A stretch of 64,000 bases of DNA from assembly GCF_018100805.1 (NCBI RefSeq), contig NZ_JAGJEA010000005.1, forward strand, positions 352,267 to 416,266, given 5' to 3'. The first letter of the stretch is position 1, and each line of letters opens with the position of its first letter. This document shows positions 27,720-35,642 of the stretch, in pieces. The stretch is from Aquimarina sp. MMG016. Lineage in GTDB: Bacteria; Bacteroidota; Bacteroidia; Flavobacteriales; Flavobacteriaceae. The translations under genes were made by a program, and so were the position numbers. Under the pieces are notes generated by a model. It was not told the origin of the DNA. It saw only the letters and a program-made list of their open reading frames with translations, and made no database searches.

Positions 27720-28350
27720 CTAAGATTAGTAATTGTTGCTCTTTTAATGCCCATACCAATACTTTTACATAGTCATTGACTGCTTTTTTTACATTTTCGG
27801 GCTCAGTAACATCAATAGAACCTTTCCAGATCAGTTCACGTTCTTTATCCGGGCAAATGCAATACAAAGATGATTCCGCATGAAAAATTTGATATTCTTC
27901 ATAATAATCCTGATCGTGATAGATCTCCTGACTATCATAATAATCCTCCCTGAAATTACTAAATGTTTTATCCAGGTTTCTTGTGGCAGAAACTACCGTA
28001 ACTTTATCAGATACTCCAACAACTTTAGATAATAATATGGCATCAAAACCTTCTTCTAAAAGTTGGGACTCAAGCCCCAAAAGTTCATCTTCGGTTTTAG
28101 GGGAATCCGTATAGAACTTTTCAAAAAAGTCCAGACTTTTAACCACATTAACACCATTTTTATTTAGTGTTGAAGCTAGCTTGCGTTCAAAAACCTTTCG
28201 ATTATCTAATTCTGCTGTAATTCCTATTACTAGCACTTTTTGAGCTTCGAAAGTATCGATATCCGGGTTTTTCCAGTTTTCTACCAATTCGCTGGATGAA
28301 CATCCGATGAATAGAATGGTACTGACTAGATATACATATATATTCTTCAT
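27688..28350 (-). CDS. Lipoprotein of unknown function in the Hsp20-LdhA region
   Basis: A 220-residue protein with lipobox IGCSS (Cys17). Opening residues SSSELVENWKNPDI resemble DUF4136-type or 'CsgG-like' lipoproteins that begin with '..W.p..'. The middle (KVLVIGITAELDNRKVFE) looks like an alpha/beta domain. An acidic Tyr/Asp-rich stretch (EDYYDSQEIYHDQDYYEEY) lies near 135-155. No catalytic motif is recognised. Its start is 4 bp downstream of the next gene's stop and its end overlaps ldhA, so it is in the operon. Confidence 0.72.
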   Translation of the reverse strand: MKNIYVYLVSTILFIGCSSSELVENWKNPDIDTFEAQKVLVIGITAELDNRKVFERKLASTLNKNGVNVVKSLDFFEKFYTDSPKTEDELLGLESQLLEEGFDAILLSKVVGVSDKVTVVSATRNLDKTFSNFREDYYDSQEIYHDQDYYEEYQIFHAESSLYCICPDKERELIWKGSIDVTEPENVKKAVNDYVKVLVWALKEQQLLILDEEANEDLDI

Positions 28351-28354
28351 TTTT

Positions 28355-28870
28355 TTATGGATTAGGTTTTCCTTTTTGGATGATTTTATTTAGACGGTTT
28401 ACCACAATATTGGTATAATCCGGAACTTTTTCTATAATGGACTCTCCTGAAATTACATCTATATCTTCCAGAGCAATATTACTGCTTCCTACTGTAGAAA
28501 GGATAATTAGTTTATCTAACTCATTTGGGTATTCTTTGATGTACCTTTTTAGATTGCGGGGAGGACTACCATATTCCCAAGAGTTAATAACAATTAGGGC
28601 GTCCCATTTATTAATAGGCACCGTAAATAGCGTATATACATCAATTACTTTAAAATAAATAGAATCCTTTTGATAATATTTTAGTATCCCATGAACCAAT
28701 GAATCCTTAAATGGACTCCCCTGAGAAGCTATTAATACTTTGGTTTTTAGATCCGGATCATTTACCTCAAAAGGAATTACGGTATCCATAGAATAGGTAT
28801 ACTCATACCAAATCCAGAATCCTGCAAACAGAATTAAAATGATGATTACTATTTTTTTAATTATTTTCAA
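28355..28870 (-). CDS. Membrane-anchored protein, possible flavodoxin-like fold
   Basis: 171 residues with one N-terminal membrane anchor (KIVIIILILFAGFWIWYEY). The outer part begins KTKVLIASQGSPFKDSLV and continues WDALIVINSWEYGSPP, a layout resembling flavodoxin-like or flavodoxin-related NAD(P)H reductase folds, but no complete FMN-binding loop is evident. Function unknown. It is tightly packed (4 bp on each side) within the operon between the coiled-coil protein and the lipoprotein genes. Confidence 0.7.
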   Translation of the reverse strand: MKIIKKIVIIILILFAGFWIWYEYTYSMDTVIPFEVNDPDLKTKVLIASQGSPFKDSLVHGILKYYQKDSIYFKVIDVYTLFTVPINKWDALIVINSWEYGSPPRNLKRYIKEYPNELDKLIILSTVGSSNIALEDIDVISGESIIEKVPDYTNIVVNRLNKIIQKGKPNP

Positions 28871-28874
28871 TAGA

Positions 28875-29318
28875 CTAGCTCAATAAACGTTTTTGTTTGC
28901 TTTGTTTCATTATCATTTTGATCAGGTCAAAAATTTTTCTTTTCACCTCTTTATACTCCTGTTGATATGTATCTACCTCGATAAGTAATACTCGATGTTT
29001 TTCTTTGTATTCTTTCTCTTCTTCAGGCTGATCCATACCATCCACTAATATGGTAAGTTCATTACAATGATTAATCACCTTTTTTAGTAACGGATTAATC
29101 TCATTTTGTTTTTTAGACAATTCGTTTACGACCTTCTTACTTTTCTCAAAAATGTTTCCCGATATCAGCTGTAAGGTGTAATTTTCGATAAGTTCATCCA
29201 AGAAGTGTTGTTCATCTTTAATAAACTTAAGTTCTGAAACCCAATTCAAAGAAGCTTCATGTAACTCCTCCGGACTTTTCCATTCTATGTATTTTGTATT
29301 TGGTGTTTTTGCTTTCAT
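28875..29318 (-). CDS. Coiled-coil protein paralogous to the gene at 29927
   Basis: 147 residues from the ATG at 29318; an upstream in-frame ATG at 29351 would read through a terminator. Sequence SPEELHEASLNWVSELKFI...EQHFLDELIENY parallels SEKELKEIHLDALAWKSSLQFI...SFIKQLLNSY in the gene at 29927, so the two are paralogs flanking Hsp20. The rest is a Lys/Glu-rich helical protein, probably coiled-coil, without signal peptide. Unknown function; the neighbours imply a stress role. First gene after the hsp20 terminator. Confidence 0.72.
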   Translation of the reverse strand: MKAKTPNTKYIEWKSPEELHEASLNWVSELKFIKDEQHFLDELIENYTLQLISGNIFEKSKKVVNELSKKQNEINPLLKKVINHCNELTILVDGMDQPEEEKEYKEKHRVLLIEVDTYQQEYKEVKRKIFDLIKMIMKQSKQKRLLS

Positions 29319-29337
29319 AATCCATCTATTTAAAAAA

Positions 29338-29365
29338 GGCAGAAATAACAAACCTCATTTCTGCC
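29338..29365 (-). terminator. Terminator of hsp20
   Basis: GGCAGAAAT (29338-29346) and ATTTCTGCC (29357-29365) form a perfect 9-bp stem. T-runs follow on both strands (minus: TTTTTT at 29337-29332), so it can act in both directions. Confidence 0.85.
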
Positions 29366-29375
29366 TTTTTTATAG

Positions 29376-29819
29376 TTAAGCTATATCAATTACTCTTTTT
29401 GGTGGCTCTTTGGCCTCTTCTTTTTTCAAAAGATCAAGTTTCAGAACACCATTTTTGTAAACAGCTTTTACCTTTTTATTTTGATCCACACTGGTAGGTA
29501 ATTGTAATTTTCTATCAAATGAGCTATAATTAAACTCCCTACGGGTATAGTTTTCTTCCTCTTCTACTTCTTCCTTGCTCTGCTTGGCACAAATGTGCAA
29601 AGTGTCATTTTCCATAGTTACTTCTATATCTTTTTTTGAAAAACCAGGAACTGCAAGTTCGATTTCGAAGTTATCTTCATTTTCCTTGACATTCATTGCG
29701 GGTAAATTTCTATCTCTTACAAAAAAATCATCTGCAAAAAAGTCATCTGTGTCCATCCAGGTTGCTATCCGATCATTAAACCACGGAAACCTGTTCTTGT
29801 TAAATTTAATTAATGACAT
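29376..29819 (-). CDS. Hsp20/alpha-crystallin small heat-shock protein
   Basis: A 147-residue cytosolic chaperone. The alpha-crystallin domain (~40-135) contains NFEIELAVPGFSKKDIEV, the family VxVENGxL-like segment replaced by MENDTLHI, and the late motif AVYKNGVLKL, followed by a short tail with the I-x-I/V-like end VIDIA. Hsp20 holds unfolding proteins without ATP. The gene has its own FNR-type promoter (29865-29907) and terminator. Small heat-shock proteins are classical members of hypoxia/dormancy regulons together with USPs, for example DosR-controlled HspX in Mycobacterium. Confidence 0.92.
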   Translation of the reverse strand: MSLIKFNKNRFPWFNDRIATWMDTDDFFADDFFVRDRNLPAMNVKENEDNFEIELAVPGFSKKDIEVTMENDTLHICAKQSKEEVEEEENYTRREFNYSSFDRKLQLPTSVDQNKKVKAVYKNGVLKLDLLKKEEAKEPPKRVIDIA

Positions 29820-29864
29820 AACGTTAAGGTTTTTTAGAGTTATTAATTATTGTTTGTTTTATGC

Positions 29865-29907
29865 TAAAATTAGGTTGATCATAAAGCCTATGAAATGATA
29901 ATTGTCA
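29865..29907 (-). promoter_or_regulatory. FNR-type box and -7 element of hsp20
   Basis: TGATAATTGTCA-type box at 29896-29907; on the minus strand TAATTTTA (29872-29865), 7 of 8 to TAnnTTTG. Centre distance 33 bp. Confidence 0.65.
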
Positions 29908-29926
29908 GTTTGCCAGTATTTTGAAT

Positions 29927-30340
29927 TCATTTCTTTTTCTTTTTCAGAATTCCACCAGCATATCTGAATACATCAGATTTTAACTCCTGAAAATCATTAT
30001 GGAAATTAATATATGTATCCCCTAATAGCTGATGGTTCTGATAATGATAGTGATCATAAGAAACTGTATCACAATCAAGTATTCCTCCTAATTCACTTTC
30101 GTGTTTTCTTATGGCTTGATAAATAGTATCTATTTCTTCTTCAACCTTTGTTATTTTTTCTCTAAACTCTTGAAGCCTCTCAAAAAGGTTAGGAGTAGTA
30201 GGCTCAAACACATAAGAATTGAGTAGCTGTTTTATAAATGAAACTTCTCCTTCTATAAACTGAAGGCTAGATTTCCAGGCTAGAGCATCCAAATGGATCT
30301 CTTTAAGTTCTTTTTCAGATGTTTTGGATATAGTTGTCAT
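29927..30340 (-). CDS. Coiled-coil stress-island protein, paralog of 28875-29318
   Basis: 137 residues, no signal peptide. The N-terminal third matches the coiled-coil gene downstream of hsp20 (see 28875-29318). The middle (LQEFREKITKVEEEIDTIYQAIRKHESEL) is a clear heptad-like helix, and the end is Lys-rich (ILKKKKK). Function not recognised. It is preceded by its own FNR-type box (30407-30418), so it belongs to the same regulon as Hsp20 and the USPs. Confidence 0.75.
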   Translation of the reverse strand: MTTISKTSEKELKEIHLDALAWKSSLQFIEGEVSFIKQLLNSYVFEPTTPNLFERLQEFREKITKVEEEIDTIYQAIRKHESELGGILDCDTVSYDHYHYQNHQLLGDTYINFHNDFQELKSDVFRYAGGILKKKKK

Positions 30341-30375
30341 CGGATATGGTTTTAAGGTGAACTAAACATGGCATA

Positions 30376-30418
30376 GGAAGCTACCAAAACCATAAGCTTA
30401 AAAAAATGACAATTATCA
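30376..30418 (-). promoter_or_regulatory. FNR-type box upstream of the coiled-coil gene at 29927
   Basis: TGACAATTATCA (30407-30418). On the minus strand TAGCTTCC (30383-30376) sits at 33 bp centre distance, 6 of 8 to TAnnTTTG. Confidence 0.58.
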
Positions 30419-30443
30419 GTTTAGAAGTAACATTAACATAGCT

Positions 30444-31814
30444 TTAGGTAAGAATTTCTAAAACGTCATAAAGCTTAGGAATTTGCACTTTCCATCGATA
30501 AGCATCTTGTATTTTTACTCTCAAAGTATCTAAGGCTGTAGCTTCTCCATGGATAAGAAACACTTTTTCAGGAACATTCTTAATACTACTCATCCAATCC
30601 ATTAATTCTTGCTGATCTGCATGCGCCGATAAGCTTTCTATAGAATATATTTTTGCCTTTACCGAATAATATTTACCATATATTTTGACTTCATGAGTAC
30701 CTTCTTGAAGTAATCTACCACGTGTACCCTCAGCTTGAAAACCTACTAGCAGAACTGATGTTGTTTCTAAATCTATGAGCTGTTGCAAATACGTAAGTAC
30801 TCTTCCTCCAGTAACCATACCGCTACCGGCAATAACAATTTTGGGACGAGGATTATCTATAATTTCCCAAGTTTCTCTATATGAGGTGACAATATTAATA
30901 TGGTTACAAATAGCACGGTATTCATTCAGGGGTAGTTTATGCCAATCAGGAAAACTTTCGAAAACAGAAAGTACATTGTTACCCATTGGGCTATCTACAT
31001 AAATTGGAATATTAGGAATTCTGTTTTTTTGGTATAATTTCCATAATATGTACATCAATACCTGTAATCGTTCAACTGCAAAAGATGGAATAATCAATGT
31101 ACCTTTTTTATATAATGTATCCTGAATCAGTTCGATCAGTTTTTCCTCGATATCATCTGTGGGATGTAATTTATTTCCATAAGTACTTTCGACAAAAAGA
31201 AAATCTGCCCATTTAGGCTTTTTAGGATTTCTCAATAATACATCGTGCTTTCTTCCCAAGTCTCCTGAAAACACGAGAATCTTTCCATATATTTCTAATT
31301 CTATAAAAGTAGATCCTATGATATGCCCATTATAATGAAATCTATATCGAATGTCTTGGGATAAAGAGATCCAACGATCTTCCTCCTTATGTCGAAAACA
31401 CCTAATTGTTTGTTCCGCATCTTTTTCAGTATAAAAAGGTAATGCCGGATCATGTTTAGAATATCCTTCTTTATTTGCTTTTTCTGCCTCTTCCTCATGT
31501 ATCTTAGCACTATCTCTAAGGATAATTTCTGTAATTGCCAGTGTTGGTGAGGTCCCAACTATGTTTCCAGTAAATCCTTCTTTTACCAATCGCGGCAAAT
31601 ACCCTGTATGATCAAGATGTCCATGGGTTAACAAAACAATATCAATTTCGGAAACAAGAATTGGCAGAGGTTCCCAGTTTAATTTCCTCAACTCCTTTAC
31701 ACCCTGAAACATCCCACAATCAATTAAGATGTTTTTCTGCGGTGTTTCAATATAAAACTTTGAACCTGTGACCGTTCTTGCAGCTCCAAGAAAATGAATC
31801 TTAATCGATGACAT
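30444..31814 (-). CDS. MBL-fold beta-CASP RNase/exonuclease
   Basis: About 456 residues from Met3 (MSSIKIHFLGAARTVTGS). A metallo-beta-lactamase domain with LTHGHLDHTGYLPRLV (zinc site), a beta-CASP insert (AVERLQVLMYILW ... YVDSPMG, then IVIAGSGMVTGGRVL) and a C-terminal RMMBL-like segment ending SLSAHADQQELMDWM and VFLIHGEATALDTL. Proteins of this YSH1/CPSF-like group are single-strand RNA endo/exonucleases and act in the cytosol. Placed in an apparent operon (10 bp) after an ATP-cone nuclease gene and USP genes, it may serve RNA turnover under stress (inference). Confidence 0.9.
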   Translation of the reverse strand: MSSIKIHFLGAARTVTGSKFYIETPQKNILIDCGMFQGVKELRKLNWEPLPILVSEIDIVLLTHGHLDHTGYLPRLVKEGFTGNIVGTSPTLAITEIILRDSAKIHEEEAEKANKEGYSKHDPALPFYTEKDAEQTIRCFRHKEEDRWISLSQDIRYRFHYNGHIIGSTFIELEIYGKILVFSGDLGRKHDVLLRNPKKPKWADFLFVESTYGNKLHPTDDIEEKLIELIQDTLYKKGTLIIPSFAVERLQVLMYILWKLYQKNRIPNIPIYVDSPMGNNVLSVFESFPDWHKLPLNEYRAICNHINIVTSYRETWEIIDNPRPKIVIAGSGMVTGGRVLTYLQQLIDLETTSVLLVGFQAEGTRGRLLQEGTHEVKIYGKYYSVKAKIYSIESLSAHADQQELMDWMSSIKNVPEKVFLIHGEATALDTLRVKIQDAYRWKVQIPKLYDVLEILT

Positions 31815-31824
31815 AAACATTTAT

Positions 31825-32715
31825 TTACAGGTTACGCAGCATTGTAATTTCTTTTAGAATTTTTTGTTTTCGTTGTTCAGAAATACCTAAATGGTCGAGA
31901 TAAAAGACATCTCCAATAAGTTGTTTACACAATACGACATCTCTGCTAAGCAAAAACTGCTTTTCTCTATTGGTAAGCAAGGTGGAAACTGTTATTGGGT
32001 ACAACCCTAATCGATCTACTCTATCTTTAAGACTATTCTCTTTTGGGTAATCCCAGCTTAATAGATATAAACCTGAACATTCACCATATTGAGTTGCATC
32101 TTTTGTAAAACGAGTATTGGTTACTACCCAGCCTTCATCAGGAATCATATTGACAAAATCCTGATTCTGATGAAGTGCAATGACATCCTGAAATCTGGAA
32201 TGAATATATAGTGGAACTTTTACGTTACAATTACGTCCTTCTTCGCTGTGGAATTTACACTCTATTAAAATATACTTGCCATTTTTTCTGGCAATTACAT
32301 CTACCTCATGAGAAACGCATTTCCCCTTAATGATTTGACCAACTTTGACTTCATATCCCGAATATTGTAATATTGCAGCAATAAAACGTTCAAAAGGAAA
32401 ACCCGTTGGCCCTAACTCATAGATTGCTTTTTTTAGTTTATACTTTGATGCAAAAAAGGATTTCTTCTTTTTCAGCAATGCATACGCACGGTTATAAATC
32501 TCTTTAGTAGTAATCCCTTGATACAATTCATCTAGTACTTTATCTATGATTTGCTCAACGACCTTTTCATCAGCTCCACTACGTTTTAGTGAGTTCCGAA
32601 GTTTATGAAGTGAAAATTTAACCTTTTCTCCAGAAGATTTTATGATATCAAAATCTTGATTTTTCACACCTCTATCCCTTATCAGCTTTTTTAAGCAAAC
32701 ACGCAAATAGTTCAC
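31825..32715 (-). CDS. ATP-cone domain fused to Mrr-like restriction endonuclease domain
   Basis: 296 residues from a GTG at 32715; no better ATG exists upstream of the first domain. Residues ~20-105 are an ATP-cone (IIKSSGEKVKFSLHKLRNSL ... ITTKEIYNRAYALLKK), the nucleotide-sensing module of ribonucleotide reductases and NrdR. Residues ~115-235 are a PD-(D/E)XK nuclease of the Mrr type with FERFIAAILQYSGYEV, HEVDVIARKNGKYILIECKF (Asp and Glu-x-Lys catalytic set). The pairing suggests a nuclease gated by ATP/dATP level. It is encoded with the beta-CASP RNase and USPs, not with a methylase, so classical restriction is unlikely. Confidence 0.85.
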   Translation of the reverse strand: MNYLRVCLKKLIRDRGVKNQDFDIIKSSGEKVKFSLHKLRNSLKRSGADEKVVEQIIDKVLDELYQGITTKEIYNRAYALLKKKKSFFASKYKLKKAIYELGPTGFPFERFIAAILQYSGYEVKVGQIIKGKCVSHEVDVIARKNGKYILIECKFHSEEGRNCNVKVPLYIHSRFQDVIALHQNQDFVNMIPDEGWVVTNTRFTKDATQYGECSGLYLLSWDYPKENSLKDRVDRLGLYPITVSTLLTNREKQFLLSRDVVLCKQLIGDVFYLDHLGISEQRKQKILKEITMLRNL

Positions 32716-32784
32716 CTTTGGTCAATAGAAGCTATTTGCGTGTTCTATAAACAACTAGAAATATCTATCAATACAGCAACGTTA

Positions 32785-33207
32785 TCAAACGGTACTTTTT
32801 TTTGGTTTCTTAAAATAATCCCTAACCAAAGCTCTTGTTTGATTTTCAGTCATGCTATCTGCTTTAAAAAGACCATCTAACTTTTGGTGGATTTCTTTAT
32901 AATTTTCATTCAGTTCTTTTACAAATTTTTCTCCCGCCTCTGCCGGTCCAAAAATGACCAGTTTATCCGCATCTTTTATAAAAGGGATGATTTCTTTAAA
33001 ATAAGCCTTGAATTGATTCTTTTCTCGTTCTAAATATTTACTATCCTGAACTACATCTTGCGGACCACCTTTTAATCGAGTACCCGAACCCCCGTGTATA
33101 CGAAAATCCTCAATCTCTGATGGTATAGTAATCATCTTTTCTCCAACCTCCTTGACTTCAATAATGTAAGCTTTTTCTTTGTCCATCCAGATTCCTATAG
33201 TTTTCAT
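32785..33207 (-). CDS. eRF1-like (baeRF/'host attachment'-type) small protein
   Basis: 140 residues, cytosolic. It opens MKTIGIWMDKEKAYIIEV, has a loop GGSGTRLKGGPQDVVQDSKY and continues QFKAYFKEIIPFIKDADKLVIFGPAEAGEKFVKEL. This resembles the bacterial archaeo-eukaryotic release factor-like (baeRF) proteins often labelled 'host attachment protein', which have been linked to ribosome rescue or hibernation. The assignment is by overall pattern, not a diagnostic catalytic motif. It lies between a USP gene (64 bp) and the ATP-cone nuclease gene. Confidence 0.6.
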   Translation of the reverse strand: MKTIGIWMDKEKAYIIEVKEVGEKMITIPSEIEDFRIHGGSGTRLKGGPQDVVQDSKYLEREKNQFKAYFKEIIPFIKDADKLVIFGPAEAGEKFVKELNENYKEIHQKLDGLFKADSMTENQTRALVRDYFKKPKKSTV

Positions 33208-33271
33208 TTTTTTTGTGTTTAATTGTTATATATGCCCTCCTGAAACGGAAAACATGTTTAGTATTGTTTTT

Positions 33272-34123
33272 TTAACTTCTTAAATCATGTAGAGCCAATA
33301 CCGGTACTGTAGATTTATATCCTAAGTCTTTGACCATAGGTCGCGAAAATATACTGCCAAAGAAACTGTGTTTTCTATTAAAAAAAGTAATCATATCACT
33401 CTCTCTACTCTCTACAAAACACCGTACACCAGACTTAACATCAATATTATTAAGGGTATGAAAAGAATACTTTAAATTCTCAAAACTCTCCTCTAATAAT
33501 TTTTTATTGCTTTCTTGTTCTGCGGTCAAAGGTTCTCCATTAGTAATATACAATACCTTTAATTCTGCATTACTGATTTGTACAACCTCTATTAAATCCT
33601 GTAGTTCTCTTCGTTTAAAATTCATATTGAAATCTGTCGGGAAAACGATTTCTTTTAAAGTTTTGTGATCAGCTCCCGCAGGGACAGCCATTACAGGACA
33701 GCCTCTGGATTTTTCCATAACTAAAACCGTATTGCTTCCATAAATTATATCAGAAGCATTGGTTGCTCCTTTGGTACCCATAATGATCATGTCTATATCT
33801 TGTTTTTCTACAACATCTTTAATCGCCTCCAAAATACTATTGAATTGAGATATCATAAAAAACTTATGACCAGGATATTCGTCTCTAAATGATAGTCTTT
33901 CTAAAATCTTACCTAAACCCTCTTCTGACTTAGCTTTGGCTTCATCAAAAATCTTTTCTCCTGGTTCAGGAACCATCATACTTTCCAGAGCGTATCCAGT
34001 AGCATTAAAAGTATTAAGGACATAAAAGTCACATTCCTGATTTTTATAGAGCTCTATGGCATAAACGATAGCATTCCAAGCATTTTTTGAGAAATCGGTA
34101 GGTAATAAGATCTTCTTTTTCAT
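33272..34123 (-). CDS. Universal stress protein, two-domain
   Basis: 283 residues. The first USP domain has the intact ATP signature (GTKG ... IYGSNT near 113); the second (from ~157, EIVFPTDFNMNFKRRELQ) lacks it. It ends SFFGSIFSRP ... TVPVLAL, the same closing pattern as its neighbours. Own FNR-type promoter at 34151-34193; followed by the eRF1-like gene. One of seven consecutive minus-strand USP genes between 33.3 and 39.5 kb. Confidence 0.92.
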   Translation of the reverse strand: MKKKILLPTDFSKNAWNAIVYAIELYKNQECDFYVLNTFNATGYALESMMVPEPGEKIFDEAKAKSEEGLGKILERLSFRDEYPGHKFFMISQFNSILEAIKDVVEKQDIDMIIMGTKGATNASDIIYGSNTVLVMEKSRGCPVMAVPAGADHKTLKEIVFPTDFNMNFKRRELQDLIEVVQISNAELKVLYITNGEPLTAEQESNKKLLEESFENLKYSFHTLNNIDVKSGVRCFVESRESDMITFFNRKHSFFGSIFSRPMVKDLGYKSTVPVLALHDLRS

Positions 34124-34150
34124 GTGTAAAGGTTTTATGTTTATGTAGTA

Positions 34151-34193
34151 TAAAAATATAATCTGAACAGATCGAAAACTATGATAATTATCA
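34151..34193 (-). promoter_or_regulatory. FNR-type box and -7 element of the USP gene at 33272
   Basis: TGATAATTATCA (34182-34193), perfect TGAY-N4-RTCA. On the minus strand TATTTTTA (34158-34151), 7 of 8, at 33 bp. The box overlaps the stop codon of the USP gene at 34191-35039. Confidence 0.68.
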
Positions 34194-35039
34194 ACTCATG
34201 TCCGGTATTACTAAAAAGGGAACTATTGGATGAAAGCCTATTTTTTTAATTACAGGTTCATGTGTAATACCTTCCATAAAACTATGTTTATAGTTAACCA
34301 TCACCAGCATATTGACACTAAACTGCTGAATAAAAGTATTAATGAGCTCTGTCTTTTTTGATAGTTTGAATACCCAATGCATACTATGTTTAAAGTCTTT
34401 TAGATATTTTTTAAGTGCTGCATAATTATGTTCCTGTATTTCGTCTAATTTTTCTTCTTCGTGTATATGAAAGATTCTAATATGAGCATTGAATAAAGAT
34501 GCTATCTCTATCAATGGTTTTAATTCTTCTTCTATATAAAATCGTCTAAAATCTGTAGGGAATGCAATTTCTACAGGTTTTTCAAAGTCGAATTCATCAG
34601 GAACCATAAGAACAGGACAACCTTTGATCTTTTGGATCACTTTTACCGTATTACTACCCATAAAAATTTCTTTGGCACCACTAGCACCTTTGGTTCCCAT
34701 AACCACAAGATCTATCTCTTTAATTTTAATTGTTTTATTAATAGTTTCAGGAAGTTTTTTGGACACTGAAATGGTTTCAAAAGTATGGTCCAGCTCATCT
34801 GTATCCCTAACTATGGCATGAAAAGTTTCTGTTAACTTATCTTTAGACTCCCTGGCAAGTTGTTGATATAAAATATCTCCTTTACTAGTATCTATTCTAC
34901 TGGTTAAAATGGGGGTGTTTACATCAAATGTATTTAGAATATAAAACTGACAAGGTTGATTTTGAAATAACCGTGTAGCATAGAAAAGCGCACTATATGC
35001 ATTATTCGAAAAATCGGTTGGAACAAGTATACGTTTCAT
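34191..35039 (-). CDS. Universal stress protein, two-domain
   Basis: 282 residues, two USP domains, ATP signature GTKGASGAKEIFMGSNT near 115 in the first. Close paralog of the truncated USP gene directly upstream (35070), sharing ILVPTDFS-NAY-AL-YATRLF and PILTSRID-type segments, so the two arose by tandem duplication. 30 bp separates them, so it is probably transcribed from the 35600-35642 promoter. Confidence 0.92.
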   Translation of the reverse strand: MKRILVPTDFSNNAYSALFYATRLFQNQPCQFYILNTFDVNTPILTSRIDTSKGDILYQQLARESKDKLTETFHAIVRDTDELDHTFETISVSKKLPETINKTIKIKEIDLVVMGTKGASGAKEIFMGSNTVKVIQKIKGCPVLMVPDEFDFEKPVEIAFPTDFRRFYIEEELKPLIEIASLFNAHIRIFHIHEEEKLDEIQEHNYAALKKYLKDFKHSMHWVFKLSKKTELINTFIQQFSVNMLVMVNYKHSFMEGITHEPVIKKIGFHPIVPFLVIPDMS

Positions 35040-35069
35040 CTTTTTTAGGTTTTATGGGTTGTCATATCC

Positions 35070-35573
35070 TTAATATAAATGCTCTTTTTCTGAGAAAGTG
35101 GATTCAAAAGAGTTTTCTACGTCGAACCCATCAGGAACAGCCAAGACAGGACATTTTTTTATTTTTTGAATTACATTGGCAGTATTACTTCCTATAAAAA
35201 AGCCTTTGGCACCAGTAGCTCCTTTGGTACCCATCACAATGATATTTATATCTTTATTTTTTATAGTTTCCTTTAGGGATTCTAATAGCTCCTTAGAACT
35301 TGAAATTGTCTCAAAACTATGATCAAAATCTTCAGTATCTCTTACAATAGAATGCATTACTTCTGTCAATTTCTCCTTACAATTATCAAGTGATTTTTGA
35401 TATTCTGAGCTATCTTTATGATTATCAATTCTACTAGTTAGAATATGAGTTTCTGCATCAAAAGTATTCAGTATATAGAATTTACACGGCTCATTTTTAA
35501 ACAAGCGTGTCGCATAGTAAAGAGCATTGTACGCATTGATAGAAAAGTCCGTTGGAACAAGTATTCGTTTCAT
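35070..35573 (-). CDS. Truncated universal stress protein, single domain
   Basis: 167 residues against ~280 in all neighbours. The first USP domain is complete with the ATP signature (GTKGATGAKGFFIGSNT near 116) and the linker VPDGFDVENSFESTF matches the start of domain two in the paralog at 34191, after which the protein stops (SEKEHLY). About 110 C-terminal residues are missing, most simply by deletion after tandem duplication. It may still work as a single-domain USP, the usual form in other bacteria. Own FNR-type promoter. Confidence 0.82.
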   Translation of the reverse strand: MKRILVPTDFSINAYNALYYATRLFKNEPCKFYILNTFDAETHILTSRIDNHKDSSEYQKSLDNCKEKLTEVMHSIVRDTEDFDHSFETISSSKELLESLKETIKNKDINIIVMGTKGATGAKGFFIGSNTANVIQKIKKCPVLAVPDGFDVENSFESTFSEKEHLY

Positions 35574-35599
35574 ATCGTTTGATTTTATAAGTGATATTG

Positions 35600-35642
35600 T
35601 AAAATTATCTCTAAAAAACCCCGAATACTATGACAAATCTCA
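35600..35642 (-). promoter_or_regulatory. FNR-type box and -7 element of the truncated USP gene
   Basis: TGACAAATCTCA (35631-35642); the right half deviates from RTCA by one base. TAATTTTA on the minus strand (35607-35600), 7 of 8, at 33 bp. As at 34182, the box ends on the stop codon of the preceding USP gene. Confidence 0.58.
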
